Under the pieces are notes generated by a model that saw only the letters and a list, made by a program, of their open reading frames with translations, did not search any database and had not been told where the DNA came from. Source: Silvimonas sp. JCM 19000 (GTDB lineage: Bacteria; Pseudomonadota; Gammaproteobacteria; Burkholderiales; Chitinibacteraceae). Taken from it: a DNA stretch of 7,274 bases. Shown piece by piece: positions 1 to 7,274 of the stretch (positions within the stretch are counted from its first letter, which is position 1; every line of letters begins with the position of its first letter). Location: the NCBI GenBank assembly GCA_001313065.1, contig BBFD01000209.1, positions 1 through 7,274 of the forward strand. Reading direction: 5' to 3'. The position numbers and the translations under genes are program-made.

Positions 1-252
1 GGCCATAACACCCGCGCCGTCTATCTGTGCGGCGGCGGTGCCCACAACCACACCCTGCGCCAGATGCTGGCCGCGCGGCTGCCGGGCGTGCGCATAGGCA
101 CAACCGCTTTGCTGGGCGTGGATCCGGACTGGGTGGAAGCCTATGCATTTGCATGGCTGGCGTGGTGCTGTCTGAATGGCCAGCCCGGCAACTTGCCGAA
201 CGTCACGGGCGCCAGCGGCTATCGCATCCTCGGTGCCATCTACCCGGCGTAA
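1..252 (+). CDS. anmK: anhydro-N-acetylmuramic acid kinase, C-terminal end (partial)
   Basis: This is the last 83 codons of a gene that begins left of the window; it ends at TAA 250-252. AnmK phosphorylates 1,6-anhydro-N-acetylmuramic acid and opens its anhydro ring, giving MurNAc-6-phosphate in cytoplasmic cell-wall recycling. The visible part carries the family's C-terminal landmarks in order: a glycine-rich CGGGAHN near the left edge (part of the ATP-binding half of the ASKHA fold), a [16 protein letters not shown] helix, and the closing [11 protein letters not shown] followed by LGAIYPA. The reading frame is intact across the visible part. The next gene starts 135 bases downstream, so an operon with it is not obvious. 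The identification rests on the strong match to the remembered AnmK C-terminus. The N-terminal catalytic residues are outside the window. Confidence 0.93.
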   Translation, partial: GHNTRAVYLCGGGAHNHTLRQMLAARLPGVRIGTTALLGVDPDWVEAYAFAWLAWCCLNGQPGNLPNVTGASGYRILGAIYPA

Positions 253-377
253 ACCGGATGCCGCCGCCACCCCATGCGGCCGGATTCTTTGCCTATGGCC
301 GGGCGAAAATCCGCCTGCGCAAACAAGGCCGATTTCCCCGCCCGCGGTGAACTATGCTGAATCCACATAACAAGCTG

Positions 378-383
378 TGGAGG
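378..383 (+). promoter_or_regulatory. ribosome binding site of the chemotaxis receptor
   Basis: TGGAGG lies four bases before the ATG at 388. It is the only good Shine-Dalgarno match nearby and supports that start, which also places a hydrophobic membrane segment directly after a short basic N-terminus. Confidence 0.7.
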
Positions 384-387
384 CCAC

Positions 388-2425
388 ATGCTGGCGCTGG
401 CTCGTCGTCCTATCGTGTCGCAGTTCATCCTTCTGGGCACTCTGGTGTGCGTCGCGGTCTTTGGCTCGCTGGTGATCTTTACCAGTCTCAGCGTGCGCGA
501 TACCGCCCAGGACATCGCCGAACACTCGCTGCAGACCCAGCTGCAATTGCTGGGCGACGCGTTCACCCTGGCCTACACCGATGCCAGCACCCGCACCGCC
601 AGTGTCGAACGCGCCTTCACCCAGCTGGTCACCGAGCCCCCGGCGCTGAGCGAAGAACGCGACAGTGCCGGTCTGCCGCAGATCAAAGCGGGCACGCGCA
701 CGCTTAACAACGACAACGCCTTGCTCGAAACCTTCAAGCAGCAAACGGGTGCCGAAGTCGCGGTAATTGCACAGGACCCCAAGGGCAAGTTGATCCGCGT
801 CAGCACGCTATTAAAAGACCCCAGTGGCAAATCCATGGTCGGTAGCGTGATCAAAGCGGATGATCCGGTGGCGCAGCGGGTCATGACGGGCCAGGTTTAT
901 ACCGGGGTGGTGCTGCGCAATGACAAGTACTACATGACGCGCGCCGTGCCGCTGAAAAACGCGCAAGGCCAGGTCGGCGGGTGGTACCAGGTGCGGGTTG
1001 ATCTGACGCCCGAGCTGACTTCGCTGCGCGCCATGATGCACAAGCTCACCATCGGCGAGACCGGCTATGTGTTTGCCGTGGCCCCCACCAAAGACGAACA
1101 CGTGGCGCGCTTTGTGGTGCACCCCACGCTGGAAGGCAAAACCGTGGATGGCGCGGGCGGCACTGACCAGACCGCCATGTTCCGCAGCATGTTCAGCCAG
1201 CAACAAGGCATCCAGCATTACCAGCTGCCCAACCCGGCCAAAGACGGCAAGGCGGAAGACAAAATGGTGGCGTATAGCCATGTTGACGGCTGGAACTGGA
1301 CGGTGGCTGCGGGCAGTTTTACCAGCGAATTTATTGGCCATAGCATCACCTTGCGCAATCGTCTGCTGCTGTTCAGCGTGGCGCTGGCAGTGGTGACGCT
1401 GGCGCTGCTGTATATCGGTTTGCGCACCCGGCTGGCGCCGCTGGGCCAGGTGGTGCGCGCAGTGGATCGCTTTGGCCAGGGCGATTTGACCGCGCGGATT
1501 CCGGTCAGCGCCACGCGCGGCAGCCAGAATGAAATCGACCAGCTATCGCTGCAGTTCAATCAACCGCACAAGGCCTGCAGCACTTGATCGGCGACGTGCG
1601 CCAGACTGCGGGCACGTGGACCAGGCCAGCGACCGCTTTGACGCCGCCATCGGCCGCATCGCCAGTGACACCCGCCAGCAAAGCGAATCCGCCTCGGCCA
1701 TGGCCGCCACCGTGCAACAGATTACGGTGAGCATTTCGCACATTGCCGACCATGCCGGCGATGCATCGGGCGCGGCGCAGCAGGCCGAGGGCGCTTCGGT
1801 CTCCGGCAACCAGGTGGTCTCGCGCATGGAAACGCAAATGCGCGAACTCGGCGGCGCCGCCGAGCACGCCGCCAGCCGCATCAAAATCCTGGGCCAGCGT
1901 TCCACCGAAATCTCCGGCATCGTCAAAGTGATCAAGGACATCGCCGATCAGACCAATCTGCTGGCCTTGAATGCCGCCATCGAAGCGGCCCGCGCCGGCG
2001 AGCAAGGGCGCGGCTTTGCCGTGGTGGCGGATGAAGTGCGTCAGCTGGCCGAGCGCACCACGCGCGCCACCCAGGAAATCGGCCATTTGATCGAAGCCAT
2101 CGTTAACGAAACCGGTCATGTTGCCGCCGAGATTGTCGATGTCTCCAGCCGCATGCAAAGCGGCGTTGTGCTGGCCAGCGACACTGGCAGCGCGCTCACT
2201 GCCATAGCTGGCCACACCGGCCGCACCGCTGCCATCATCGCCGACATCGCCCACGCCACCCGCGAGCAATCGTCGGCCAGCGCCGTACTGGCGCAGAATG
2301 TCGAGGCCGTGGCGCAGACCGCACAAAGCAATGCCAGCGTCGTGGAAACCAATCGCGACGAGGCGCGCCAGCTACGCCAACATGCGCAGAACCTGCAAGG
2401 CAAACTCGCACGGTTTCAGGTGTAA
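388..2425 (+). CDS. methyl-accepting chemotaxis protein with periplasmic Cache domain, split by two frameshifts
   Basis: A membrane chemoreceptor that binds a ligand outside the membrane and controls CheA through CheW. Corrected length is about 679 residues. Residues 10-32 form TM1. Roughly 35-320 form the periplasmic sensor, which resembles Cache_3-Cache_2 fusion or sCache domains (a GETGYVFAV strand followed by VVHPTLEGK). TM2 lies near 326-345, then a HAMP domain. The cytoplasmic coiled coil has the near-invariant hairpin tip at about 518-558 ([21 protein letters not shown], then [14 protein letters not shown]). The frame breaks twice between HAMP and coiled coil: one base is missing within about 1561-1566, then another within about 1613-1616. 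The short middle segment ([16 protein letters not shown]) reads in the third frame, and TAA at 2423-2425 ends the gene. There is no NWETF-like CheR-binding tail; it ends KLARFQV. The ligand cannot be predicted. Sequencing error is more likely than a pseudogene because the downstream part is fully conserved. Confidence 0.9.
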
Positions 2426-2432
2426 GCGGCAG

Positions 2433-2459
2433 AATTGCCACACTGACGGCAGTGCAATT
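2433..2459. repeat. inverted repeat after the chemoreceptor gene
   Basis: Eight bases past the stop, AATTGC and ACTG (separated by a CAC bulge) pair with CAGT and GCAATT around an ACGG tetraloop, a 10-bp stem. No T run follows, so it is not a classical intrinsic terminator. It could be a transcript-end or RNA-stability hairpin. Confidence 0.5.
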
Positions 2460-2517
2460 CCCTGACGATGGCAATCAGGTAGACTACGGCCGAATCCGCT
2501 CGGGAGCCTGGTCGTTC

Positions 2518-4398
2518 ATGCAATCACAAAATCAGTTTTCGTTATTTGGCACGCGCCGCTTTTTGCCGCTGTTCATCACGCAGTTTTTTTGGCGCCTTCA
2601 ACGACAACCTGTTCAAGAACGCGTTTCTGGTCATGATTGTTTATGCGGGTCTGAGCGCAGGCGGTATGGACTCGCAAACGCTGATCGGCGCCTCAGCCGG
2701 CATCTTTATCCTGCCCTTCTTTTTTGTTCTCGGCCGTGTCGGGCCAACTGGCCGAAAAGTATGACAAAGCCAGGATGGCGCGGGCCGTCAAAATGCTGGA
2801 AGTGTTGATCATGCTGGCGGCGGGCTATGGCTTCTGGCAACACAACGCTTATGTCTTGCTGGGCTGTTTGTTCATGATGGGCGTGCATTCCACACTGTTT
2901 GGGCCGCTCAAATATTCGGTACTGCCGCAATATCTGCAGCCGCGTGAACTGATGGCGGGCAATGGTCTGATCGAGGCGGAACGTTTATCGCGATTCTGCT
3001 GGGCCAGATTGCGGGCACGGTGATTGTGCAACATCAGCCCCATGGCGAAACCATGATCATCTGGCCTGCGTTGGCGTGGCGGTAATCGGCCTGCTCGCCA
3101 GCCGCAGCATGCCCAAGGCCCCGGCCCCGGCGCCTGATCTGAAAATTTCGTGGAATGTGCTGGGCGAAACCTGGCGCATTATCAGCTTCTCGCGCCAGAA
3201 CAAAACTGTGTTCAACAGCCTGTTGGGCTTGTCGTGGTTCTGGTTTGTCGGCGCTATCTATCTGACCTATCTGCCGGAGATGGCCAAAGCCGTGCTGCAT
3301 GGCGATGCTTCGGTCTACACACTGCTGATCACGCTGTTCTCGGTGGGCATAGGCGCGGGTTCGGTGCTGTGCGACAAGCTGTCCGGCCACAAGATCGAGG
3401 TCGGGCTGGTGCCGTTTGGTTCGATCGGCCTGTCTTTGTTTGGCATCGATCTGTACTTTGCGCTGGGCCATGCGCCGGCCGGCAGTTACGACTGGATGAG
3501 TTTCTTTGGCCACCACGGCCACTGGCGCGTCATGTTTGATCTGACCCTGCTGGGCGTGTTTGGCGGGTTTTATACCGTGCCGCTGTACGCGCTGATCCAG
3601 ACCCGCTCCGACAAGCGCTTTGTTTCGCGCGCCATCGCCGCCAACAACATCCTCAACTCGCTGTTTATGGTGGTGGCGTCGGTCCTGGGCATCGTGCTGA
3701 TCAAGGCCGGGCTGACCATACCCGAGCTCTTGCTGACCGTGGCGCTGATGAATGTCGTGGTAGCGATCTATATCTACACGCTGATTCCCGAGTTCTTGAT
3801 GCGCTTTCTGGTCTGGATCTTGATCGGACTGTTGTATCGCATCAAGGAAAGCGGCCTGGAACATATTCCGGACGAAGGCCCATGCGTGTTGATCTGCAAT
3901 CACGTCAGCTTTATGGATGCCATGGTCATCGCCGGTACGGTGCGCCGCCCGGTGCGCTTTGTGATGGACCATCGCATCTTCAAGCTGCCGCTACTCAACT
4001 TTGTCTTCCGCGTGGCCGGGGCGATTCCGATTGCGCCCGCCAAAGAAGACCCGACGCTGAAAGACCGGGCGTTTGAACGCGTGGCGCAATATCTGGCGGA
4101 AGGCGAAGTGGTTTGTATTTTTCCGGAAGGCGCAATTACGCGCGACGGCGAAATCCGCACCTTCCGCCCCGGCATCGAAGAAATCATCAAGCGCACGCCG
4201 GTGCCGGTCATCCCGATCGCTTTGCAGGGTTTGTGGGGTAGCTTTTTCAGCCGCAAGGATGGCGCGGCCATGATGAAAATTCCGCGGCGTTTCTGGTCGC
4301 GTATCGGGTTTCGGGTAGGTACGCCGGTACCCGCCGAAATGGCAGATCGCACAGTGCTGGAAGCGCGCGTACGTGAGCTGCGCGGCGACTGGAAATAA
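2518..4398 (+). CDS. LplT-like lysophospholipid transporter fused to PlsC-like acyltransferase, four frameshifts
   Basis: An inner-membrane MFS transporter (about residues 1-435) followed by a 1-acylglycerophosphate-type acyltransferase (about 442-610); corrected length is 626 residues. In E. coli, LplT flips lysophosphatidylethanolamine inward and Aas re-acylates it. The fusion suggests the same repair pathway in one polypeptide. The MFS half starts with the QFFGAFNDNLFKNAF signature (residues 22-36) and has a motif-A-like loop, GQLAEKYDKARMARA (from residue 75). The acyltransferase half has HX4D as NHVSFMD (His 462), the VRFVMDHRIFKLP block, FPEG at 535-538 and VPVIPIALQGLW near 562-573. 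The AMP-binding acyl-ACP synthetase domain found in Aas and many longer fusions is absent. Indels: one extra T in each of the runs 2584-2590 and 2720-2725, and one base missing near 2976-2979 and near 3073-3074. They sum to zero, so the first and last frames agree. GGGAG at 2502-2506 is a somewhat distant RBS for ATG 2518. Confidence 0.88.
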
Positions 4399-4405
4399 AC
4401 CGCAA

Positions 4406-4432
4406 GCGGGGCGCAGTGCCTGCTGCCCCCGC
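4406..4432 (+). terminator. possible terminator hairpin after the acyltransferase gene
   Basis: GCGGGG, C and GCAG pair with CTGC, G and CCCCGC around a TGC loop, with one-base bulges, starting eight bases after the stop. The stem is very stable but no T run follows, so factor-independent termination is doubtful. A second hairpin (CGGTGC with GCACCG, 4455-4472) lies just beyond. The rest of the 274-base gap to the next gene shows no convincing ORF. Confidence 0.4.
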
Positions 4433-4661
4433 CTTGTCGCCCGCCTTGCCAGCGCGGTGCATGGCCGCACCGTGCTTGCGCCTGTCCGTCAGAACAAGCC
4501 TGATTTTGCACCGCAACAGGCCGAAAAGCGCCTACGCCAGAGCCGTCCATGCACCGGCTTATTGCATGCGGACCGTTCGCTAAGATGGCTTCCACGTCGA
4601 GCCACTGCAATCCCGCAGCTGGCGCGGCAGGTGAAGTAGCACGATCGTAAATCCTTCCACA

Positions 4662-4675
4662 GGAGAAACATCATG
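4662..4675 (+). promoter_or_regulatory. translation start region shared with the SYLF gene
   Basis: AGGAG at 4661-4665 lies seven bases before ATG 4673. The 14 bases from GGAG through the ATG are identical to those at the - strand SYLF start (5583-5570), so two convergent, unrelated genes have the same initiation region. Confidence 0.65.
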
Positions 4676-4876
4676 GCGCACAACAACCAATACACCAACA
4701 ACGATTCGAAATCGAATTCCCAACAATCGCAAGCTGGCAGCAGCAAACAGCAAAGTGCTGGTAACAGCCGCAGCAACGCCTCTTCTTCGTCTTCGAAGAA
4801 CCAGGTGAGCGGCCAGCAAGGCGGCTCGCACGAGCAGCACGTCAATGCCGGTCGCCAAAGCCACAAGAACAGTTAA
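4673..4876 (+). CDS. small Ser/Gln/Asn-rich hydrophilic protein (KGG/stress-protein-like tail)
   Basis: A 67-residue protein with a strong RBS and its own terminator, so it is very probably a real, well-expressed gene. Ser, Gln and Asn make up over half of it (about 18, 11 and 10 residues). It has no Leu, Ile, Phe, Trp, Cys or Pro and should be disordered in solution; there is no signal peptide or membrane segment. Residues 37-41 are a run of five serines. The tail QQGGSHEQHVNAGRQSHKN faintly resembles the GG-x(n)-AGRKGG pattern of small KGG/Con-10-type stress proteins, but the KGG triplets are missing. The composition also suits a hydrophilin-like protectant. I cannot assign a function; the stress-protein idea is inference from composition only. 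Confidence 0.75.
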   Translation: MAHNNQYTNNDSKSNSQQSQAGSSKQQSAGNSRSNASSSSSKNQVSGQQGGSHEQHVNAGRQSHKNS

Positions 4877-4917
4877 GTGGCAGAACCTGCGCTCCGCTGA
4901 GCGTGGATGACCGACGG

Positions 4918-4948
4918 AAAAAACGGCGCTTTAAGCGCCGTTTTTTTT
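4918..4948. terminator. bidirectional rho-independent terminator between convergent genes
   Basis: CGGCGC and GCGCCG form a perfect stem around a TTTAA loop (4924-4940). A run of six A precedes it and a run of eight T follows, so it reads as an intrinsic terminator on both strands. It ends the small hydrophilic gene from the left and the SYLF gene from the right. Confidence 0.9.
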
Positions 4949-4960
4949 CTTTGGGTGGCA

Positions 4961-4994
4961 GTGGGTCCGGTGCGCCATTTGCATCCCGGCCCAC
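4961..4994. repeat. imperfect inverted repeat downstream of the SYLF gene
   Basis: GTGGG-T-CCGG pairs with CCGG-CCCAC around a 15-base loop, a 9-bp stem with one bulged T. It lies between the SYLF stop codon and the shared terminator, with no T run of its own. It may be a 3'-UTR stability element or a dispersed palindrome; only one copy is seen here. Confidence 0.45.
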
Positions 4995-5005
4995 ACCGCG
5001 CACGG

Positions 5006-5572
5006 TCAGTTCAGTGAATCATCCGGGTAGAACTTGACGCCCTGGCCGGTCAGCTTGGGTGCCAGCGTTTTGCCTTTGACGTCCACTTCGTACATCCAGA
5101 CGCCCGTTGCCACTTCGACTGCGCCTTTGGTTGCCTGCGCCGCACCGCTCTGGGCATCGGGACTGAAGGTCCAGCCTTGGTCACGAACTCCTGATAGGTA
5201 TCAGCTTGTCGAACACAAACACCACGTTGTAGGTCTTGTGGCCTTTGCCCCAACTGCTGGGCGCGTGCGACATCTTCATATAGGTGGCATGTTTGGTCGC
5301 GGTTTCCACCGCCATGCCATTGCCGAAGATGCCGCCAGTCAGCACTTTGCTGGCATTGCTGAAGGTGGCATAGCCCGCCGCCGCGCTGACCTTGGACTTG
5401 GCCGAGGGGTCGGCGGCGTATAACGCATCCAGTTCATGCGACGATTGCGTGCGCAAGGCATCGCGCTTTTCAGCAACGTTGCTGGTGGCGTTTTCGGCGC
5501 TCCATGCGGGCACCGCCACGGCCAGCAAACTGCCAAGCAATAACAAACGGACCAGAGTCGGGGTTGGTTCAT
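5006..5572 (-). CDS. exported SYLF-domain (YSC84-like) protein, three frameshifts
   Basis: A small exported protein of about 189 residues once corrected. SYLF domains bind lipids in eukaryotes; the bacterial role is unsettled. Translation starts at ATG 5572 behind GGAG. The corrected signal peptide reads MNQPRL, one unknown residue, then VRLLLLGSLLAVAVPAWSA. The domain follows with GYATFSN, a glycine-rich GGIFGNGMAV, TYMKM, then NVVFVFDKADTYQEFV and GWTFSPDAQ, and ends GVKFYPDDSLN, close to the KYYKDDDLN end I recall for this family. One base is missing at each of three places: about 5551-5557 (inside the signal peptide), about 5205, and 5175-5176, the latter two at G runs on the coding strand. 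The stop is TGA at 5008-5006. The gene lies 35 bases behind the two-repeat gene and is probably co-transcribed with it. A TTG at 5546 would avoid the first frameshift but gives a signal peptide without a basic start. Confidence 0.83.
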
Positions 5573-5607
5573 GATGTTTCTCCGTGTTTTAGCTTTTGGG
5601 GTGAAGC

Positions 5608-6179
5608 TTAATGCGCAGGCGTAACGGCAACCGCAATCTCTTCGGTAATCACCGCCACCACCTGATCACCTTGCTTGATGTCATGCAATATGGCCGGGTC
5701 ATCGATCTTGACGCTCACCACACGACCCTTCGGCCTTTGAGCGTGGCTACCCCGGTTTTATGGTCCACTTTGAGCACGTTGGCCACCAGCGTCTGGCGTC
5801 TTGCTTCGTAGCCGCCTGGCTTCTCGCCTTGTGGGGCGGAGGCTTGCACCGAGGTCTCGACATCTTCGCGTATGCCCTCACCGCCTTTGCGCAAGGCCAG
5901 CGCGACCGCTACTTTGTATTCGGCCTGCACGCGGTCGCCCACTTTGAGCTGATCAAAATTCTTGACCGAATCGTCGACGCGGATTTGCAGCACGCGCCCC
6001 TTGTCGCCCTTGATGGTGATTTCACGCGTGGCCGGGTCGATCGCTTCGATGCGGCCGCCAGCACGTTCTTCGGTGGCGGCAACGCCTGCATCGGCCACCT
6101 TGGGCGCGTCTTCGGCCACGGCGAAATGCACGCTTCCGGCAAGGGCCAGCGCCAATAAGGTCAGATGGGATTTCTTCAT
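5608..6179 (-). CDS. exported protein with two tandem beta-rich (OB-like) repeats, one frameshift
   Basis: About 190 residues after correction, starting at ATG 6179 with GGAG eight bases upstream. Residues 1-22 are a clear signal peptide (MKKSH, hydrophobic core, AVA), so the product is periplasmic. The mature part is an internal duplication: residues 41-98 and 132-188 both read roughly (V/I)D-x2-T-x3-T-x-KG-x-KGRV-x5-DD-x7-K-x-GD-x-V-x-A, then an alanine/valine-rich strand. A charged linker near 99-130 separates them. Similar two-repeat proteins are widespread hypotheticals in proteobacteria; short beta barrels of OB type are my guess from the strand pattern. One C is missing on the coding strand at about 5731-5733; without it the frame ends early at RRVVW. 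Restored, it ends EIAVAVTPAH with TAA at 5610-5608. It is likely the first gene of an operon with the SYLF gene. Function unknown. Confidence 0.82.
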
Positions 6180-6230
6180 ACTGCGTACTCCATGACATCA
6201 AGAAAAAAAATCAGGCCTGGCGTGCCGGGG

Positions 6231-7023
6231 CTAAAAGCTGTAACCGACGCCTGCGCCATAAGTCAGCTGATTGGGGGTGCCGCGCTGGGTGACGATGGGG
6301 GTATCGGCAGCGGCGGCAATCAGACGCTGTTCGATCACGCCGACGCCCACAAACCATTTGGGCGCCACGCGCACCACCGCGCCCAGCCAGCCATACACCT
6401 GCTGCTACCGCCATGGGCGTCAAACGCAGGCAAGCCACTGGCGGCTGCCCCGGCGCTGCTGACGCCGTAATAGGTATTCATGAAGCTGTGACTGCCCCAG
6501 CCGTATCCGAGCCCGGCACCGAGCAACACTTTGGGTGAGGCGGCACCCAGACCGAGCCATAGATCGAGCCACGGGCACCGGTATATTCCTGGCCCGCATT
6601 GGTCATCACATAGGTATACAAGCGCACGCGATACGGCACGCCACCCACGTGCAGATATTCGTAACCGACAAAACCGCCGACTTCCATGGTGTTGTGGATG
6701 CCGGGCAAAGCATCCAGCACGGGGTCATCCAGGTTGCTGCGGCCTAGGCGGAGGCCCACCACCGGCCCCCAGCGAAACGACGATCCCGCCTGGCCCAGAT
6801 CAAGCTGCGCCAGCGGGCCATACCATTCCAGCGTGTAATTGCTGCTGTGATATTCCAGCGCCGGCATCACGCCGATCAGCGTGTCTTTGCAGCCGGTACA
6901 TTGCGTGGTGACGCCCACGCCTACGCCAACCAGATTGGGCAAGGCGGGCAGATCAATGGCGGCGTGGCTGAGGCCAGTAACAGCCAGCAACAGGCATAGC
7001 AGAATTCGGCGGGGCAGCAGCAA
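6231..7023 (-). CDS. MipA/OmpV-family outer-membrane protein, two frameshifts
   Basis: A predicted outer-membrane beta barrel of about 264 residues. MipA of E. coli scaffolds murein enzymes; OmpV-like relatives are surface or stress porins, so the exact role is open. The signal peptide is MLLPRRILLCLLLAVTGLSHA. Family landmarks follow: a glycine/valine strand, MPALEYHSSNYTLEWYGP, RWGPVVGLRLGRSNLDDPVLDAL, MEVGGFVGYEYL, then FMNTYYGVSSAGAAASGLPAF (compare the [13 protein letters not shown] block of the family), and a barrel-closing TYGAGVGYSF ending in Phe. One base is missing at about 6549-6554 and another at about 6396-6400; the stop is TAG at 6233-6231. The start is uncertain: TTG 7023 has GGAG at the right distance and gives a clean signal peptide; TTG 7044 in the same frame is possible; ATG 7072 would need another frameshift. 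Confidence 0.82.
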
Positions 7024-7031
7024 AGGGGCGA

Positions 7032-7035
7032 CTCC
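7032..7035 (-). promoter_or_regulatory. RBS deciding the MipA-like start
   Basis: GGAG on the - strand lies eight bases before TTG 7023. This favours 7023 over TTG 7044, whose upstream GGCAGG is a weaker match. Confidence 0.45.
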
Positions 7036-7163
7036 AGAGATCAATCGGACCTGCCAGGCGGCGGCACTTCATTAAAGATGACGAATTGCCGAATCCCAAG
7101 TGGTTTCGCACGCTAAAACATTGCTACCCTTACGTCTTTACGAAATGTCTCAACGGATTGCTT

Positions 7164-7274
7164 GTGAGAGTGTGTGTTCTTGCCCTGCTACTGGCTGCCG
7201 CCGGTAGCGCCCATGCCGACGACAACGCGTCGGCTGTCGCTGAAGCCTTGTTTCCCGAAGCCGCCACGCCCGCG
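7164..7274 (+). CDS. 5' end of an exported protein (partial)
   Basis: The first 37 codons of a gene that leaves the window on the right, transcribed divergently from the MipA-like gene. From GTG 7164 it reads MRVCVLALLLAAAGSAHA, a good short signal peptide with a likely AHA/DD cleavage site, then an acidic, alanine-rich start (DDNASAVAEALFPEAATPA). TTG 7158 lies in frame two codons earlier and could be the start; no strong Shine-Dalgarno precedes either. The frame stays open to the edge. Too little is visible to name a family. The roughly 140 bases separating it from the MipA-like start should hold both promoters, but I see no convincing -35/-10 pair. Confidence 0.6.
   Translation, partial: MRVCVLALLLAAAGSAHADDNASAVAEALFPEAATPA

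Noticed and set aside
253..290. GCCGC...GCGGC hairpin as an anmK terminator
   Set aside because: There are only five perfect pairs with a long loop and no T run; too weak to call.
328..335. GCCGATTT resembling a sigma-28 (flagellar) -10 element upstream of the chemoreceptor
   Set aside because: No TAAA-type -35 lies at the proper distance; the nearest AAAA run (306-309) is three bases off. A TATGCT at 353-358 is an equally weak sigma-70 candidate.
1556..2326. Long - strand open frame opposite the chemoreceptor signalling domain (256 codons)
   Set aside because: It lies antisense to an unmistakable chemoreceptor sequence; the glycine-rich translation has no family features.
3034..3972. Long open frame on the - strand opposite the transporter gene (312 codons)
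   Set aside because: It is a high-GC shadow of the conserved + strand gene: rich in His, Gln, Arg and Asp, with no recognisable domain.
4562..4586. TTGCAT...TAAGAT as a promoter for the small hydrophilic gene
   Set aside because: The spacer is only 13 bases. TAAGAT may be a -10, but no matching -35 is seen, and indel errors make spacing unreliable.
5760..6158. + strand open frame opposite the two-repeat gene
   Set aside because: It has no RBS and no recognisable features, and it overlaps a gene with a signal peptide and internal repeats on the other strand.
6203..6230. T8 run after GC-rich sequence on the - strand, possible terminator of the MipA-like gene
   Set aside because: The stem before the T run is only about three base pairs or an unloopable palindrome, so a terminator is not supported.

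Overview
The window looks like chromosomal DNA of a GC-rich Gram-negative bacterium. The genes most resemble those of Betaproteobacteria, perhaps the Neisseriales/Chromobacteriaceae side; this placement is inferred from remembered family similarity and was not searched. The content is ordinary housekeeping and cell-envelope genes. I see no mobile element, CRISPR array, tRNA, rRNA or defence system.

Layout, left to right. The + strand carries the 3' end of anmK (anhydro-N-acetylmuramic acid kinase, 1-252), a Cache-domain methyl-accepting chemotaxis protein (388-2425), a fusion of an LplT-like lysophospholipid transporter with a PlsC-like acyltransferase (2518-4398), and a 67-residue Ser/Gln/Asn-rich hydrophilic protein (4673-4876) closed by a strong bidirectional terminator. 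On the - strand, converging on that terminator, are three exported proteins: a SYLF-domain protein (5006-5572), a periplasmic protein made of two similar beta-rich repeats (5608-6179), and a MipA/OmpV-family outer-membrane protein (6231-7023). A new + strand gene starts with a signal peptide at 7164 and runs off the right edge.

The main caveat is that the five longest genes are all broken by single-base indels. I count 12 (10 missing bases, 2 extra bases in T runs), and in each case the family sequence continues immediately in another frame. Such a density across unrelated conserved genes points to sequencing or assembly error, not five independent pseudogenes. I annotate each as one gene across its full span and give the indel sites. 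Promoter spacings in the window are unreliable for the same reason.

Functionally the window has an envelope theme: recycling of anhydro-MurNAc (AnmK), probable re-acylation of lysophospholipids at the inner membrane (LplT-PlsC), an outer-membrane MipA/OmpV protein, and two exported small proteins likely co-transcribed. No novel multi-gene system is evident. The least explained items are the small hydrophilic protein, the two-repeat periplasmic protein and its pairing with the SYLF gene.
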